From: Mesorhizobium sp. ES1-4
GTDB taxonomy: Bacteria; Pseudomonadota; Alphaproteobacteria; Rhizobiales; Rhizobiaceae
Assembly: GCF_020164745.1 (NCBI RefSeq)
Contig: NZ_JAIUGV010000007.1
Location: 186,001-250,000 of the forward strand
Length of the DNA stretch: 64,000 nt
Direction: 5' to 3'
Under the pieces are notes generated by a model. It saw nothing but the letters and a program-made list of their open reading frames with translations, ran no database searches and was not told where the DNA came from. Within the stretch, counting starts at the first letter, position 1. Each line of letters starts with the position of its first letter. Below, piece by piece: positions 9,253-18,015 of the stretch. Position numbers and translations under genes: made by a program.

Positions 9253-10353
9253 CTAATGCCGCAGAGCAGCTGAAATTGCATCCAGTCCAGCCTTCAACCC
9301 GGCCTCAGTCGGCCAGCCGAAGCCGACGCGGAAGAAGCGCTTTTCCATCTCGAACCAGTGGCCCGGACCGACATAGGTGCCGTGATCTTCCAGCAGCCTG
9401 ACATAGAACCGGTCGAGGTCGAAGCCGGGTTCGACATCGAGGCGGGGGAAACCGACGACACCGCCTTCGGGCCGCACCCAGTCGACCAGCGGCTCGCGGT
9501 CGATCCAGGCCTGGACGATATCGCGCCGCCTGGCCATGTCGGGCAGCAGCGTCGCCAGAAACGCGTCCCGGCGCTCCAGCATGCCGCGCGCAATGCCTTC
9601 GTCGATGACACTGCCGCAGATGCCGATCTGCTCCTTGGCGGCGAGGAATTTTTCCTGGAGGGGGGCATCCCTGGTGACCAGCCAGCCGATGCGGATGCCG
9701 GGAATGCCGTAGGCTTTCGACAGTGACGAGACGCTGATGGCCTTCTTGCTCAGCGAGGCCGCCGAGGGCAGGCGCCGTCCATAGGAAAGGTCTCGATAGG
9801 TCTCGTCGACCAGCAAATGGCAGCCGCTGGCTTCGGCGAGCGCGACCAGCGCGTCCAATTCGCCACGGCCCATCATCGTGCCGGTCGGGTTGTGCGGGCA
9901 GGTGATGCTGATCAGCCTGGTGTTGGGCCGCATCGCCGACTTGACGCGCTCGACGTCGATGGCGAAGCCGTCGTCGAAGGCGAGGTCGACAAAGCCGATG
10001 GCGCAGCCGATCGCCCGCGGCGTTTCAATGTTGGTGGCGTAGTTGGGCCTGATGACGACGAGGTGATCGCTGGCCGACAGCAGCGAGGTCGAGATGATGA
10101 ACAGCGCACCGGCGGCGCCCGCCGTGACCAGCACGTTGTCGGGCGAGATGCCCGCGTCCTGCGCGGCGATCAGGTCGCGCAACGCCCTGTCGCCGCGATG
10201 CTCGCCATAGAAGAGCGTGAGGTCGGGCAGCGAGAGGCCGATGTCGGAGAGCTTCTGGTCGGCAATCGAACTTTCGGAAAGATTGTAGCGGATACGGTCG
10301 TAGCCATACTCCTCCGGCGCCTCTTTCTCGATCACCATCCTGGTGTAGTTCAT
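9253..10353 (-). CDS. PLP-dependent aminotransferase, class I/II
   Basis: A 366-residue fold-type I aminotransferase. Visible features: ITCPHNPTGTMM near residue 150 (NPTG motif), LLVDETYRDLSYG near 180 (PLP-phenol Asp and Tyr), and the Schiff-base lysine in VSSLSKAYGIPGIRIGWL near 215, followed by the arginine-containing helix. I chose ATG 10353, preceded by GGGGGA on its own strand, over a TTG at 10386. Substrate specificity is unknown. It lies downstream of mucR with a hairpin between them, so it probably has its own promoter. Confidence 0.88.
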   Translation of the reverse strand: MNYTRMVIEKEAPEEYGYDRIRYNLSESSIADQKLSDIGLSLPDLTLFYGEHRGDRALRDLIAAQDAGISPDNVLVTAGAAGALFIISTSLLSASDHLVVIRPNYATNIETPRAIGCAIGFVDLAFDDGFAIDVERVKSAMRPNTRLISITCPHNPTGTMMGRGELDALVALAEASGCHLLVDETYRDLSYGRRLPSAASLSKKAISVSSLSKAYGIPGIRIGWLVTRDAPLQEKFLAAKEQIGICGSVIDEGIARGMLERRDAFLATLLPDMARRRDIVQAWIDREPLVDWVRPEGGVVGFPRLDVEPGFDLDRFYVRLLEDHGTYVGPGHWFEMEKRFFRVGFGWPTEAGLKAGLDAISAALRH

Positions 10354-10401
10354 GGCTTCCCCCAGAGCTTGTCTGGTTTCATCCAAGCCACAAAAGCATG
10401 A

Positions 10402-10431
10402 AGCCTGCCAAGGCGGAATCGCCGGCAGGCT
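10402..10431 (-). terminator. Hairpin downstream of mucR
   Basis: Perfect 8-bp arms AGCCTGCC (10402-10409) and GGCAGGCT (10424-10431) with a 14-base loop lie between the mucR stop and the aminotransferase start. Read on the minus strand the stem is followed by CATGCTTTTG, a weak T-tract, consistent with a terminator for mucR. No transcript data support it. Confidence 0.45.
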
Positions 10432-10462
10432 CCAGACAAAACATTGGCTCAGATGAAACCGC

Positions 10463-10945
10463 TCAGGCCGAAACCTTGGCTTTCCGCCCCTTGGCTTTCG
10501 CGGGTGGGACCTCGACGGCCTTGCGGCCGAGCCCGATCGACTTCGCCAGTTCCGAGCGCGACGCGGCGTAGTTGGGGGCCACCATCGGATAGTCCGACGG
10601 CAGGCCCCATTTGGCGCGGTAGGCGTCCGGCGTCAGGCCGAAATGCACGCCGAGATGCCGCTTCAGCGATTTGAACTTCTTGCCGTCTTCGAGGCAGATG
10701 ATGAAATCCGGCGTCACCGACTTCTTCGGGTTGACCGCCGGCACCAGCGGCGCCGCCACCGGGGCGACCGGCTGGCCGAGCCCGCTGATCGAAGCGCTGA
10801 CGCTGGCGATCAGCTCGGAAAGGCCGGATGCGGGCAGGCGGTTCTTCTCGACATAGGCCGATACGATATGGGCTGTCAGTTCGAGAAGGTCGAGGGTCTT
10901 GCTGGCGTGGCTGTCTTCGTCGGTCAACCTATTTCCTCCATCCAT
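10463..10945 (-). CDS. mucR: MucR/Ros family transcriptional regulator
   Basis: The 160-residue product has the MucR layout: an N-terminal oligomerisation region (LDLLELTAHIVSAYVEKN, about residues 18-35), a Pro/Val-rich linker, and the single prokaryotic zinc-finger domain ICLEDGKKFKSLKRHLGVH (about 88-107) followed by GLPSDYPMVAPNYAA. MucR proteins control exopolysaccharide, motility and symbiosis genes by binding AT-rich DNA with T-A steps. The second metal ligand is Asp, not the usual Cys (CLEDG instead of CLECG), giving Cys-Asp-His-His. ATG 10945 was chosen because upstream in-frame sequence is Arg-rich and unlike the family. The AT-rich upstream region suggests autoregulation. Confidence 0.92.
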   Translation of the reverse strand: MDGGNRLTDEDSHASKTLDLLELTAHIVSAYVEKNRLPASGLSELIASVSASISGLGQPVAPVAAPLVPAVNPKKSVTPDFIICLEDGKKFKSLKRHLGVHFGLTPDAYRAKWGLPSDYPMVAPNYAASRSELAKSIGLGRKAVEVPPAKAKGRKAKVSA

Positions 10946-11133
10946 GGCGCATGACCTCGAAAATGGGGCCGTTTTCAAAAGCGATGATGCGCAAAAATCA
11001 AAGCGTCGTCTTCGTGCGTCGCGCGCGACGCGATGTAGTAGGGTCGAATTCCTAGTCGGCAAATCCGCACAATGCAATCTATCGGCGAGGCGTCACACGC
11101 TATTTTGAACGACTATACTAAACTTTAATAATA
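10946..11133 (-). promoter_or_regulatory. Upstream region of mucR
   Basis: This 188-bp gap between the kinase stop and the mucR start holds no gene I can support. The segment 11100-11133 (TTTTGAACGACTATACTAAACTTTAATAATATC, shown as separate AT-rich parts TATACTAAAC and TTTAATAATA) is conspicuously AT-rich with several T-A steps, in contrast to its GC-rich surroundings. MucR-type proteins bind such DNA, so this is a reasonable autoregulatory region. No exact operator is claimed. Confidence 0.35.
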
Positions 11134-11838
11134 TCAGACGATCAACGCCTTGTCGCGCCACAGACGAAATCCGCCTGCGAAGGCACGTGTGTTGTCACCG
11201 CGCCTGGAATGGGCGGGCAATTTGTCGAGTTTGTCGACATTGCCGCCGCCGATGACGACATAGTCTGGCTGCAGAGCGGCGCGCAGCCGGTCGACGACGT
11301 CGAAGACATAGCCGCGCCATTTCTTCTTGCCATGCTTTTCCAGGCTGCGCTCGCCGACATAGTCCTCGAAACTCCGACCTTTGCGATAGGGGAGATGGGC
11401 GAGTTCCATCGGCTGGCCGACATTGTCGAGGACCATCGCCGCACCGAGGCCAGTTCCAAGGCCGAGGAACAGCATGCGCCCGCCCTCGTAGCTGCCGAGG
11501 GCCTGCATCAGCGCATCGTTTACCACCTTGACCGGCTTGCCGAACTCAGCGGCGAAATCGAAGCCGGCCCAACCCTTGCCGAGATTCTTCGGGTCGAGCA
11601 CCGGCTTGTCGTGACGCACCGGGCCTGGATAGCCCATCGAGATGACGTCGTAGGACAGGCCCTCGGCGAGCTTTTTCACCTTGTCGATCATCTGGCGCGG
11701 CGTCAGGTCCGGCCCGGAATCGGACCGACGCTCGGCGCCGCCGGCGCTGGTCAGGATCTTGACGTGCGACCCGCCAATGTCGATCGAAAGGACGACCTCT
11801 CCGGTGTTCGATGCTGCCTGCTTCGCCGCCTTGGCCAT
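11134..11838 (-). CDS. ROK-family sugar kinase (glucokinase-like)
   Basis: A 234-residue ASKHA-fold protein: phosphate-1 motif VLSIDIGGSHVKI near residue 15-27, catalytic Asp in KVVNDALMQALGSYEGG near 110, and phosphate-2 motif FLGLGTGLGAAMV near 128. It resembles polyphosphate/ATP glucokinases of the ROK group. ATG 11838 is directly preceded by GGAGGAGG, better than the ATG at 11856 that overlaps the zwf stop. Position immediately behind zwf and gnd on the same strand fits a role in making glucose 6-phosphate for the G6P dehydrogenase. The phosphoryl donor is not evident from the sequence. Confidence 0.75.
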   Translation of the reverse strand: MAKAAKQAASNTGEVVLSIDIGGSHVKILTSAGGAERRSDSGPDLTPRQMIDKVKKLAEGLSYDVISMGYPGPVRHDKPVLDPKNLGKGWAGFDFAAEFGKPVKVVNDALMQALGSYEGGRMLFLGLGTGLGAAMVLDNVGQPMELAHLPYRKGRSFEDYVGERSLEKHGKKKWRGYVFDVVDRLRAALQPDYVVIGGGNVDKLDKLPAHSRRGDNTRAFAGGFRLWRDKALIV

Positions 11839-11852
11839 CTTGCCTCCTCCGC

Positions 11853-13229
11853 TCATGCCACCGGGTCGATCCAGCCATTGGGCGGCCCGAAGCCGGCCAT
11901 GGCGTCGGTCGGCCCCCACGTCTTCGGCTCGTAAAGATGTGGCGGCGTGGTGTCGCCGAGTACGGGGCCGACGATACGCCATGCCAGTTCGGCCGCGTCC
12001 TGGCGGGTGAAGAGTTGGCCATTGCCGTTCATGGCGTCGCCGATCAGCCGTTCGTAGGGCGGCATGTCGCCCTTCGAGTCGTCGAGCGCGGTGAGTTCGA
12101 CCTGCTCGCCGATCATATCGTCGCCGGGCGCCTTGCGCTGTGCGCCGATGGCGATCATCACCTGCGGGTCGATGCGGAAGCGCACATAATTCTGGTCGGC
12201 GGGCTTGATCGGATCGAAGACGTCGAGCGGCGGCCGCTTCAGCCGCACGACCACCTCGGTGACATGCACCGGCATGTTCTTGCCGGCGCGGATGAAGAAC
12301 GGCACGTCCTGCCAGCGCCAGGTGTCGACGAAGAAACGCACCGCCGCGAAGGTCTCGACCGGCGAGTTGGGCGCCACGCCGGGCTCGGCAAGATAACCCT
12401 TGAACTGGCCGCGCACGACATCGTCCCTGGTCAAGGTCCGGATCGCCCTCAGCACCTGCACTTTTTCGTCGATCAGGTCGTCGGCGGAGCGGCCGACCGG
12501 CGGTTCCATGGCGAGGAGCAGCAGGATGTTGAGCAGATGGTTCTCGATGACGTCCCTGATGCAGCCGACATCGTCATAGAAGCGCCCACGCCCCTCGATG
12601 CCGAAATCCTCGGCCATGGTGATCTGGACGCTCTCGACGTAATTACGGTTCCAGATCGGTTCGAGCAGGGAGTTGGCGAAGCGGAAATAGAGCAGGTTCT
12701 GAATCGCTTCCTTGCCGAGATAGTGGTCGATGCGGAAGATCGACTGTTCGTCGAACACCAGGTGCAGCACCCGGTTCAGCCAGCGCGCCGACTGCAGATC
12801 GTGGCCAAAGGGCTTTTCCACCATCAGCCGCGCGCCGTGCGCGGTGCCCGACTGCTCCAGCCCTTGCACCACTGTCTCGAACATGGTCGGCGGCACCGCC
12901 ATGTAGTGCAGCGGCCGCCGGGCGCTGCCGAGCGCCGTCTTCAGCTTCTCGAAAGTGGCCGAATCGCGATAGTCGCCGCTGACATAGCGCAGCAGCGACG
13001 CCAGCTTGGCGAACACCTTCTCGTCGATCTTGCCGAGCGTGTTGACGATGCCGTCGCGGGCGCGGTCCTGCAGCTGCTTCAGGTCCCAGGCGTCGAAGGC
13101 GACGCCGATCACCGGTTCGGTGAGCGTGCCCTTGGCGACCATCTGGTAAAGGGCTGGAAATATCTTCTTGTGGGCGAGGTCGCCGGTCGCTCCGAAGAGC
13201 ACCAGCGTGTCGGACCGTTCCTGGCTCAT
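11853..13229 (-). CDS. zwf: Glucose-6-phosphate 1-dehydrogenase
   Basis: Oxidises glucose 6-phosphate to 6-phosphogluconolactone with NADP+ (or NAD+). The 458-residue protein shows the nucleotide-binding [18 protein letters not shown] (residues 10-27), EKPFGHDL (138-145) and the substrate-binding/catalytic RIDHYLGKE (166-174). It is slightly shorter than the usual 480-490 residues. ATG 13229 begins [10 protein letters not shown]; the longer in-frame start at 13295 would overlap gnd and adds family-unlike sequence. Gene order gnd-zwf-kinase, with gaps of 22 and 14 bases, indicates an operon for the oxidative pentose phosphate/Entner-Doudoroff entry. Confidence 0.95.
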   Translation of the reverse strand: MSQERSDTLVLFGATGDLAHKKIFPALYQMVAKGTLTEPVIGVAFDAWDLKQLQDRARDGIVNTLGKIDEKVFAKLASLLRYVSGDYRDSATFEKLKTALGSARRPLHYMAVPPTMFETVVQGLEQSGTAHGARLMVEKPFGHDLQSARWLNRVLHLVFDEQSIFRIDHYLGKEAIQNLLYFRFANSLLEPIWNRNYVESVQITMAEDFGIEGRGRFYDDVGCIRDVIENHLLNILLLLAMEPPVGRSADDLIDEKVQVLRAIRTLTRDDVVRGQFKGYLAEPGVAPNSPVETFAAVRFFVDTWRWQDVPFFIRAGKNMPVHVTEVVVRLKRPPLDVFDPIKPADQNYVRFRIDPQVMIAIGAQRKAPGDDMIGEQVELTALDDSKGDMPPYERLIGDAMNGNGQLFTRQDAAELAWRIVGPVLGDTTPPHLYEPKTWGPTDAMAGFGPPNGWIDPVA

Positions 13230-13251
13230 GCGTGCGTCTCCCCTGTCGCCT

Positions 13252-14268
13252 TCACCTGCCGCCCTTCGGCTTTTCCATGTGGCCGCCGAAGGCATAGCGC
13301 ATGGCGGACAACAGCTTGTCGGCGAATTCGGATTCGCCTTGCGAGGAGAAGCGGTCGAACAGGGCCGAGGACAGGACCGGCGCCGGCACGCCGGTGTCGA
13401 TCGCCGCCTTCAGCGTCCAGCGGCCCTCGCCGGAATCCGAGACCCGGCCGCCGAATTGCGCCAGGCCCGGATCGCTCTTCAGCGCGCCGGCGGTGAGATC
13501 GAGCAGCCAGGAACCGATGACGCTGCCGTGCCGCCAGACCTCGGCTACCTGGGGAAGGTCGATGTCGAACTGGTAGTATTGCGGGCTTTCCAGCGGGCTG
13601 GTCTCGGCGTCCGCCGTCCGTTGCCGCTTGCCGGCATTGGCCGACTTCAGAATGTTCATGCCTTCGGCATAGGCGGCCATGACGCCATATTCGATACCAT
13701 TGTGCACCATCTTGACGAAGTGGCCGGCACCGCTCGGTCCGCAATGCAGGTAGCCGTAGGGCGCGGTGCCGGCGATCTTGTCCGGGGCGGGCACGCCGGT
13801 GTCGAGGCCCGGCGCCAGCGTGGCGAAGACCGAATCGAGATGCTGCACCGCCACGTCGGGGCCGCCGATCATCAGGCAGTAGCCGCGCTCCAGCCCCCAG
13901 ACACCGCCGCTGGTGCCGACATCGACAAGGTGGATGCCCTTGGTGGCGAGTTTGGCCGCCTGGTCGACGGCGTCGTGATAGTAGGAATTGCCGCCGTCGA
14001 TGACGATGTCGCCAGGCTCCATCAGCGCCGCAACCTGATCGATGACCTTGCCGGTGATCGCCGCCGGCAGCATCAGCCATACGCAGCGCGGCTTGGCGAG
14101 CTTGCCGACGAATTCCACCAAAGATGCCGCCCCCGATGCGCCGTCGCTCACAAGCGCTCCGACGCTGGCCGGGTTGATGTCGTAGACGACGCATTCGTGG
14201 CCGTCGCGCATCAGGCGCCGCACCATGTTGGCGCCCATCCGGCCCAGTCCCATCATTCCGATCTGCAT
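13252..14268 (-). CDS. gnd: 6-phosphogluconate dehydrogenase, decarboxylating (short GntZ/YqeC type)
   Basis: Converts 6-phosphogluconate to ribulose 5-phosphate and CO2. The 338-residue protein is the short form of the family (usual long form about 470). It has the N-terminal Rossmann motif [17 protein letters not shown] (3-19), [10 protein letters not shown] near residue 98, the catalytic segment [19 protein letters not shown] near 120 and the lysine-containing [20 protein letters not shown] near 168-187. The ATG at 14268 starts MQIGMMG. It is the first gene of the zwf operon block and is followed 22 bases later by zwf. Confidence 0.93.
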   Translation of the reverse strand: MQIGMMGLGRMGANMVRRLMRDGHECVVYDINPASVGALVSDGASGAASLVEFVGKLAKPRCVWLMLPAAITGKVIDQVAALMEPGDIVIDGGNSYYHDAVDQAAKLATKGIHLVDVGTSGGVWGLERGYCLMIGGPDVAVQHLDSVFATLAPGLDTGVPAPDKIAGTAPYGYLHCGPSGAGHFVKMVHNGIEYGVMAAYAEGMNILKSANAGKRQRTADAETSPLESPQYYQFDIDLPQVAEVWRHGSVIGSWLLDLTAGALKSDPGLAQFGGRVSDSGEGRWTLKAAIDTGVPAPVLSSALFDRFSSQGESEFADKLLSAMRYAFGGHMEKPKGGR

Positions 14269-14320
14269 GGTTTTGTCCCTGTTTCCTGAAAATAGTCTCG
14301 GGGTTTCCCGGGGGAATGGT

Positions 14321-16762
14321 CTACTGGCTATCCTGCCCGCCAGATGTGACGGAGAAGTCGACATTCTCCCAATCGCCGGTGCCGGGCCAGAAAAAAGTGA
14401 AGATCAGCGTGCTTCCGCCGGGGAGGCTGGCCGAGGGCAGATCGACAAGGTGGATGCCGAGAGCGTTTTCCGCTGTCTGGCTGTCGTGAGCGGTTGCCCA
14501 ATCGTCGGTGCTCCAGTGGACCGTGGCTGGCGTCAGCAATTCGATACGTAGCGCCTTGCCGGCCGGCAGCGTGCGGATCTTGTTGTTGAAGCGCCATGTC
14601 CTGAACGGCGATGTGGTCTTGTCCTCGATGTAGCGCTTCACGCCTTGCGGTGGCATGTCGAAGACGGCGCCGTCGCGCAGCGAACGCAGCAGCTTGATAT
14701 GTTCGGAATGTGCCCAGACCAGCGGCATGGCGCTGCCCGATGGCTTGCCGTGCAGCAGCTCGCGCTCGGGAAAATCGGCGCCGTCCCAGACCTGTTCGGG
14801 CAGCAGGCCGCCGGGTCCGGCCGACCGTTCCAGCGTCTCGAGCAGGCTTGCCGCCTTGTCCTTGCGCCCGGCCGCCAGCTCGTAATGGGCCCTTTCGCCG
14901 GCAAGCAGGGGCCAGGGCCGGCCCCGGCCGGTGCCGTCGAAGGGGGCGCCATCCTCGTGTTCGCCATAACCATCACTGTTGTAGCGATACCAGAGCGGCC
15001 CTTGCGGCAGCTGGCAGCGCAACTGTGCGTCGATGGTCGTCACGGTGTCGACGATGCGGGGATCGTCGGCGGCCCTCAGGCCAAAGCGGACCAGGGCCAG
15101 CGCGTCCGGGCTGACGATTTCCTCGGCCGGTCGCTCCGTATCGCCGGGCGGCCGGTTCTTGATCGGGACATAGCCGTCCTTCGGCGATCCGGCATCGGCG
15201 CTGTCGGGCGGCGCGATGCGGACGTAGTAGCCGTCGACGCCGGCGGCCTTGCAGATGGCGGTGCCGGTGACATAGGTCCATCGCTCGACCTGGTCGTTCC
15301 AGCAGTCGGCGGTTTCGCGCAGATAGCCTGCCGCGTCCTGCTTGCCGCAGGCATCGAGAAGGTCGGCGCCGGCAAGCAGTGCGGCGATCTCGACGGCCAG
15401 CGTGAACGGGCTGTAGCCGGCGTCTTCTTCCCAGCGGTCCTCGCCGGTGACGGGACCATTGCGCACGACATAGGACGCGGCGCGCTCGATCATCGGCAGA
15501 AAGGTCTCGAGCCTTGCACTCGGCAGGTGGCCGGCGCGATGCAGGGCGTCGGCCAGCAACAGGGGAAAGGCGCATTCGTCCATCTGGATGCCGGGCCAAT
15601 AGGCGGAGCCGTCGAGCCAGGCGTTCTGCGGCCAATGGCCGTCCGGCTGCTGGATGGAGCGGAGGTATTCCAGGATCTGAAGTGCCGAAGCGGCATCGCC
15701 GGCGGCGAGGAAGCCGCCCGCCGTTTCAACCAGGTCGCGCGGCCAGACGAGATGGTAGCCGCCGAGATCGTCATCGCCCTTGTTGAAGCCCCACGGAATG
15801 GACAGGCTGGCGACCGCCGCGCCCGGCATGGCCGGTGACCTGTGGGTTGCCAGCACCGCGGTGGAGACGCGGTAGCTGTTCACTCCGGGCACCGCGGGTG
15901 TCCGGTGGCGGTCCAGCGGCAGCAGCCCGGCCTGCCATTTGCGCCATTTTTCGACATAGGATTTCGCCGCCGGTTCAAAGCCCCGCTTCAGGCTGGCGAA
16001 GGCGTTTTCGGCGGCTTCGTCCGAAGTCGCGCCAAAACCCAGCGCCAGCAGGGCTTTCGTGGTGGCGGCGGTGAAGCCGATCTCGCCGGTCAGCGCGACA
16101 TTGCCGTCCTCCGCGCGCCGGCAAGCCACATCCAGCCTGCCGGTGTGGTTCAACTGCTGCCAGCCGTCGGAGAAGCCGACATAGCCGGCCGAACAATCCC
16201 GCCAGGGCAGCGACGATGCCAGTGCCAGGCAGGTGCCGCGACCCGAGGCAAACAGGACAGGCCTTCCCTTGTGCTCGCCGACCCAGGCGGTGTTGCCCAT
16301 ACCGGCATTGACCAGATGCGGCGCCAGAAGCGCGTAGACGCGGTAGTCGGCGGCGGAACCCTCGAGCGGGCTGAAGGTGATCTCCTGCAGCAAGGTCGGG
16401 CGCGCCGGATCGGCCACGACGCGCTTCTCGATCCGATAAGCGCCGTCGTCAGCCGTATTGACCAGGCTGTAGGCGGGCACGCCGGCCTCGAACGGCTCGA
16501 TGGCGTGCGCGGCATCGCGCTTTTCCTCGGAGAAGTACCCGTTCAAACCGGTGACGATCAAGCCCAGGTCGCGTGTGCAGGCACTGTCGACGCGGGGATA
16601 ATAGATCTCGTTCAGGATGCCGTGGCTGATCGTGAACCAGACAGGGCCGGCTGACGAGAGGGAAGCTCCGACGCCGCTTTTGGCGCTGGACGTCCAGCGT
16701 GCCGGAATACCCGGGGCGCCAGGGGGAACGATTGGCGCCGCCGTCATGCTTTTCAGCCACAT
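14321..16762 (-). CDS. Glycoside hydrolase family 15 glucoamylase/glucodextranase-like
   Basis: An 813-residue protein without a clear signal peptide. The N-terminal about 270 residues match the beta-sandwich of bacterial glucoamylases (GPVWFTISHGILNEIYYPRVD, in part, near residue 40). The (alpha/alpha)6 catalytic domain follows: WPRDLVETAGG near 343, general-acid Glu in DRWEEDAGYSPFTLAVE near 450, and general-base Glu in LLPEQVWDGADFPE near 655, then PLVWAHSEHIKLLRSL. A C-terminal small beta-domain ends the protein. It would release glucose from alpha-glucans in the cytoplasm, feeding the neighbouring kinase-zwf-gnd genes. The substrate is inferred. Confidence 0.85.
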   Translation of the reverse strand: MWLKSMTAAPIVPPGAPGIPARWTSSAKSGVGASLSSAGPVWFTISHGILNEIYYPRVDSACTRDLGLIVTGLNGYFSEEKRDAAHAIEPFEAGVPAYSLVNTADDGAYRIEKRVVADPARPTLLQEITFSPLEGSAADYRVYALLAPHLVNAGMGNTAWVGEHKGRPVLFASGRGTCLALASSLPWRDCSAGYVGFSDGWQQLNHTGRLDVACRRAEDGNVALTGEIGFTAATTKALLALGFGATSDEAAENAFASLKRGFEPAAKSYVEKWRKWQAGLLPLDRHRTPAVPGVNSYRVSTAVLATHRSPAMPGAAVASLSIPWGFNKGDDDLGGYHLVWPRDLVETAGGFLAAGDAASALQILEYLRSIQQPDGHWPQNAWLDGSAYWPGIQMDECAFPLLLADALHRAGHLPSARLETFLPMIERAASYVVRNGPVTGEDRWEEDAGYSPFTLAVEIAALLAGADLLDACGKQDAAGYLRETADCWNDQVERWTYVTGTAICKAAGVDGYYVRIAPPDSADAGSPKDGYVPIKNRPPGDTERPAEEIVSPDALALVRFGLRAADDPRIVDTVTTIDAQLRCQLPQGPLWYRYNSDGYGEHEDGAPFDGTGRGRPWPLLAGERAHYELAAGRKDKAASLLETLERSAGPGGLLPEQVWDGADFPERELLHGKPSGSAMPLVWAHSEHIKLLRSLRDGAVFDMPPQGVKRYIEDKTTSPFRTWRFNNKIRTLPAGKALRIELLTPATVHWSTDDWATAHDSQTAENALGIHLVDLPSASLPGGSTLIFTFFWPGTGDWENVDFSVTSGGQDSQ

Positions 16763-16952
16763 GGGCGCATGCCTAGCCCATTCACCGAAGCCATTTCAAC
16801 CGACGCACCGCAAGTTGATCGCCGGCGCGCATCGGATTGCAGTTGACAGCTCGCCGGCGCTGCTGCACTTTTGTCTGATAATAGATAAAAAACAGGAATG
16901 CAATCGCGACGCTCATCATCAGCAGGCCAGCAACATTCGGGAGGAGTATGAC

Positions 16953-17966
16953 ATGAAGAAACTGTTCGTTCTGGGCACCCTTGCAGCGGTGCTCGCAGCC
17001 GGTACGGTACTCGCCGACACCAGCGGCAAGAAGATCGCGTTCTCCAACAATTACGCCGGCAATTCCTGGCGCCAGGCGATGCTCGACAGCTATGCCATCG
17101 TCACCAAGAAGGCCGTCGACGACAAGATCGTCGGCGCGGCCGATGTCTTCACCACCGCCGACAAGGAAGTGCCGACCCAGGCCGCCCAGGTGCAGAACCT
17201 GATCCTGCAGGGCTATGACGCCATCGTCATCAACGCGGCGTCGCCGGACGCGCTCAACGGCGCCATCAAGCAGGCCTGCGATGCCGGCATCACCGTCGTT
17301 TCCTTCGACGGCATCGTCACCGAGCCCTGCGCCTACCGCGTCGTCGTCGACTTCAAGGACATGGGCAAGCAGGAAGTCGAGCACATGGCCAAGTTCCAGC
17401 CGAAGGGCGGCAACCTGCTTGAAATCCGCGGCCTTGCCGGCACTTCGATCGACGACGCCATCCATGCCGGCATTCTCGAAGGCGTCGCCGCGCATCCCGA
17501 ATTCAAGATCGTCGGCTCCGTCACCGGCGACTGGGACCAGACCACCGCGCAGAAGGCGGTCGCGACCATCCTGCCGTCGCTGCCCGACATTGTCGGCGTC
17601 GTCGACCAAGGCGGTGACGGCTATGGCGCCGCACAGGCCTTCGCCGCCGCCAACAAGCCGCGCCCGACCATCATCATGGGCAACAGGCAGGACGAATTGA
17701 AGTGGTGGAAGGAGCAGAAGGACAAGGACGGCTACCAGACCTGGTCGGCTTCGATCGCGCCCGGCGTGTCGACGCTCGCCTTCTGGGTGGCGCAGCAGGT
17801 GCTGGACGGCCGCAAGGATATTCCGCACGATCTGCTGGTGCCGTATCTGGCCTTCACCCAGGACGATTTCGAAGCCGCGCTGCCGAAGATCAAGGAGGGT
17901 GGTGTCGCCACCCACGAATATACGCAGGAAGATGCCATCGCGGCCATCAAAGCCAACATGAAGTGA
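16953..17966 (+). CDS. Sugar ABC transporter periplasmic binding protein (RbsB-like)
   Basis: The 337-residue protein begins with a signal peptide ([17 protein letters not shown], cleavage near ALA/D at residue 21) and is a Peripla_BP_4 type-1 binding protein: [19 protein letters not shown], repeated [27 protein letters not shown] segments (quoted in part) and [15 protein letters not shown]. The ATG at 16953 follows GGGAGGAG at 16939-16946; upstream in-frame ORF is not protein-like. It is the first gene of a four-gene importer (binding protein, double ATPase, two permeases). The sugar cannot be read from sequence. Confidence 0.92.
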   Translation: MKKLFVLGTLAAVLAAGTVLADTSGKKIAFSNNYAGNSWRQAMLDSYAIVTKKAVDDKIVGAADVFTTADKEVPTQAAQVQNLILQGYDAIVINAASPDALNGAIKQACDAGITVVSFDGIVTEPCAYRVVVDFKDMGKQEVEHMAKFQPKGGNLLEIRGLAGTSIDDAIHAGILEGVAAHPEFKIVGSVTGDWDQTTAQKAVATILPSLPDIVGVVDQGGDGYGAAQAFAAANKPRPTIIMGNRQDELKWWKEQKDKDGYQTWSASIAPGVSTLAFWVAQQVLDGRKDIPHDLLVPYLAFTQDDFEAALPKIKEGGVATHEYTQEDAIAAIKANMK

Positions 17967-18015
17967 ACGTCGCAGACGTGTTGCCCTGGGCGTCACCGAG
18001 CGGATATCGTTGAGC

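Noticed and set aside
11811..13496. 561-codon open frame on the plus strand opposite zwf
   Set aside because: Arg/His-rich translation without domains, antisense to an excellent zwf match; an effect of GC-rich third positions.
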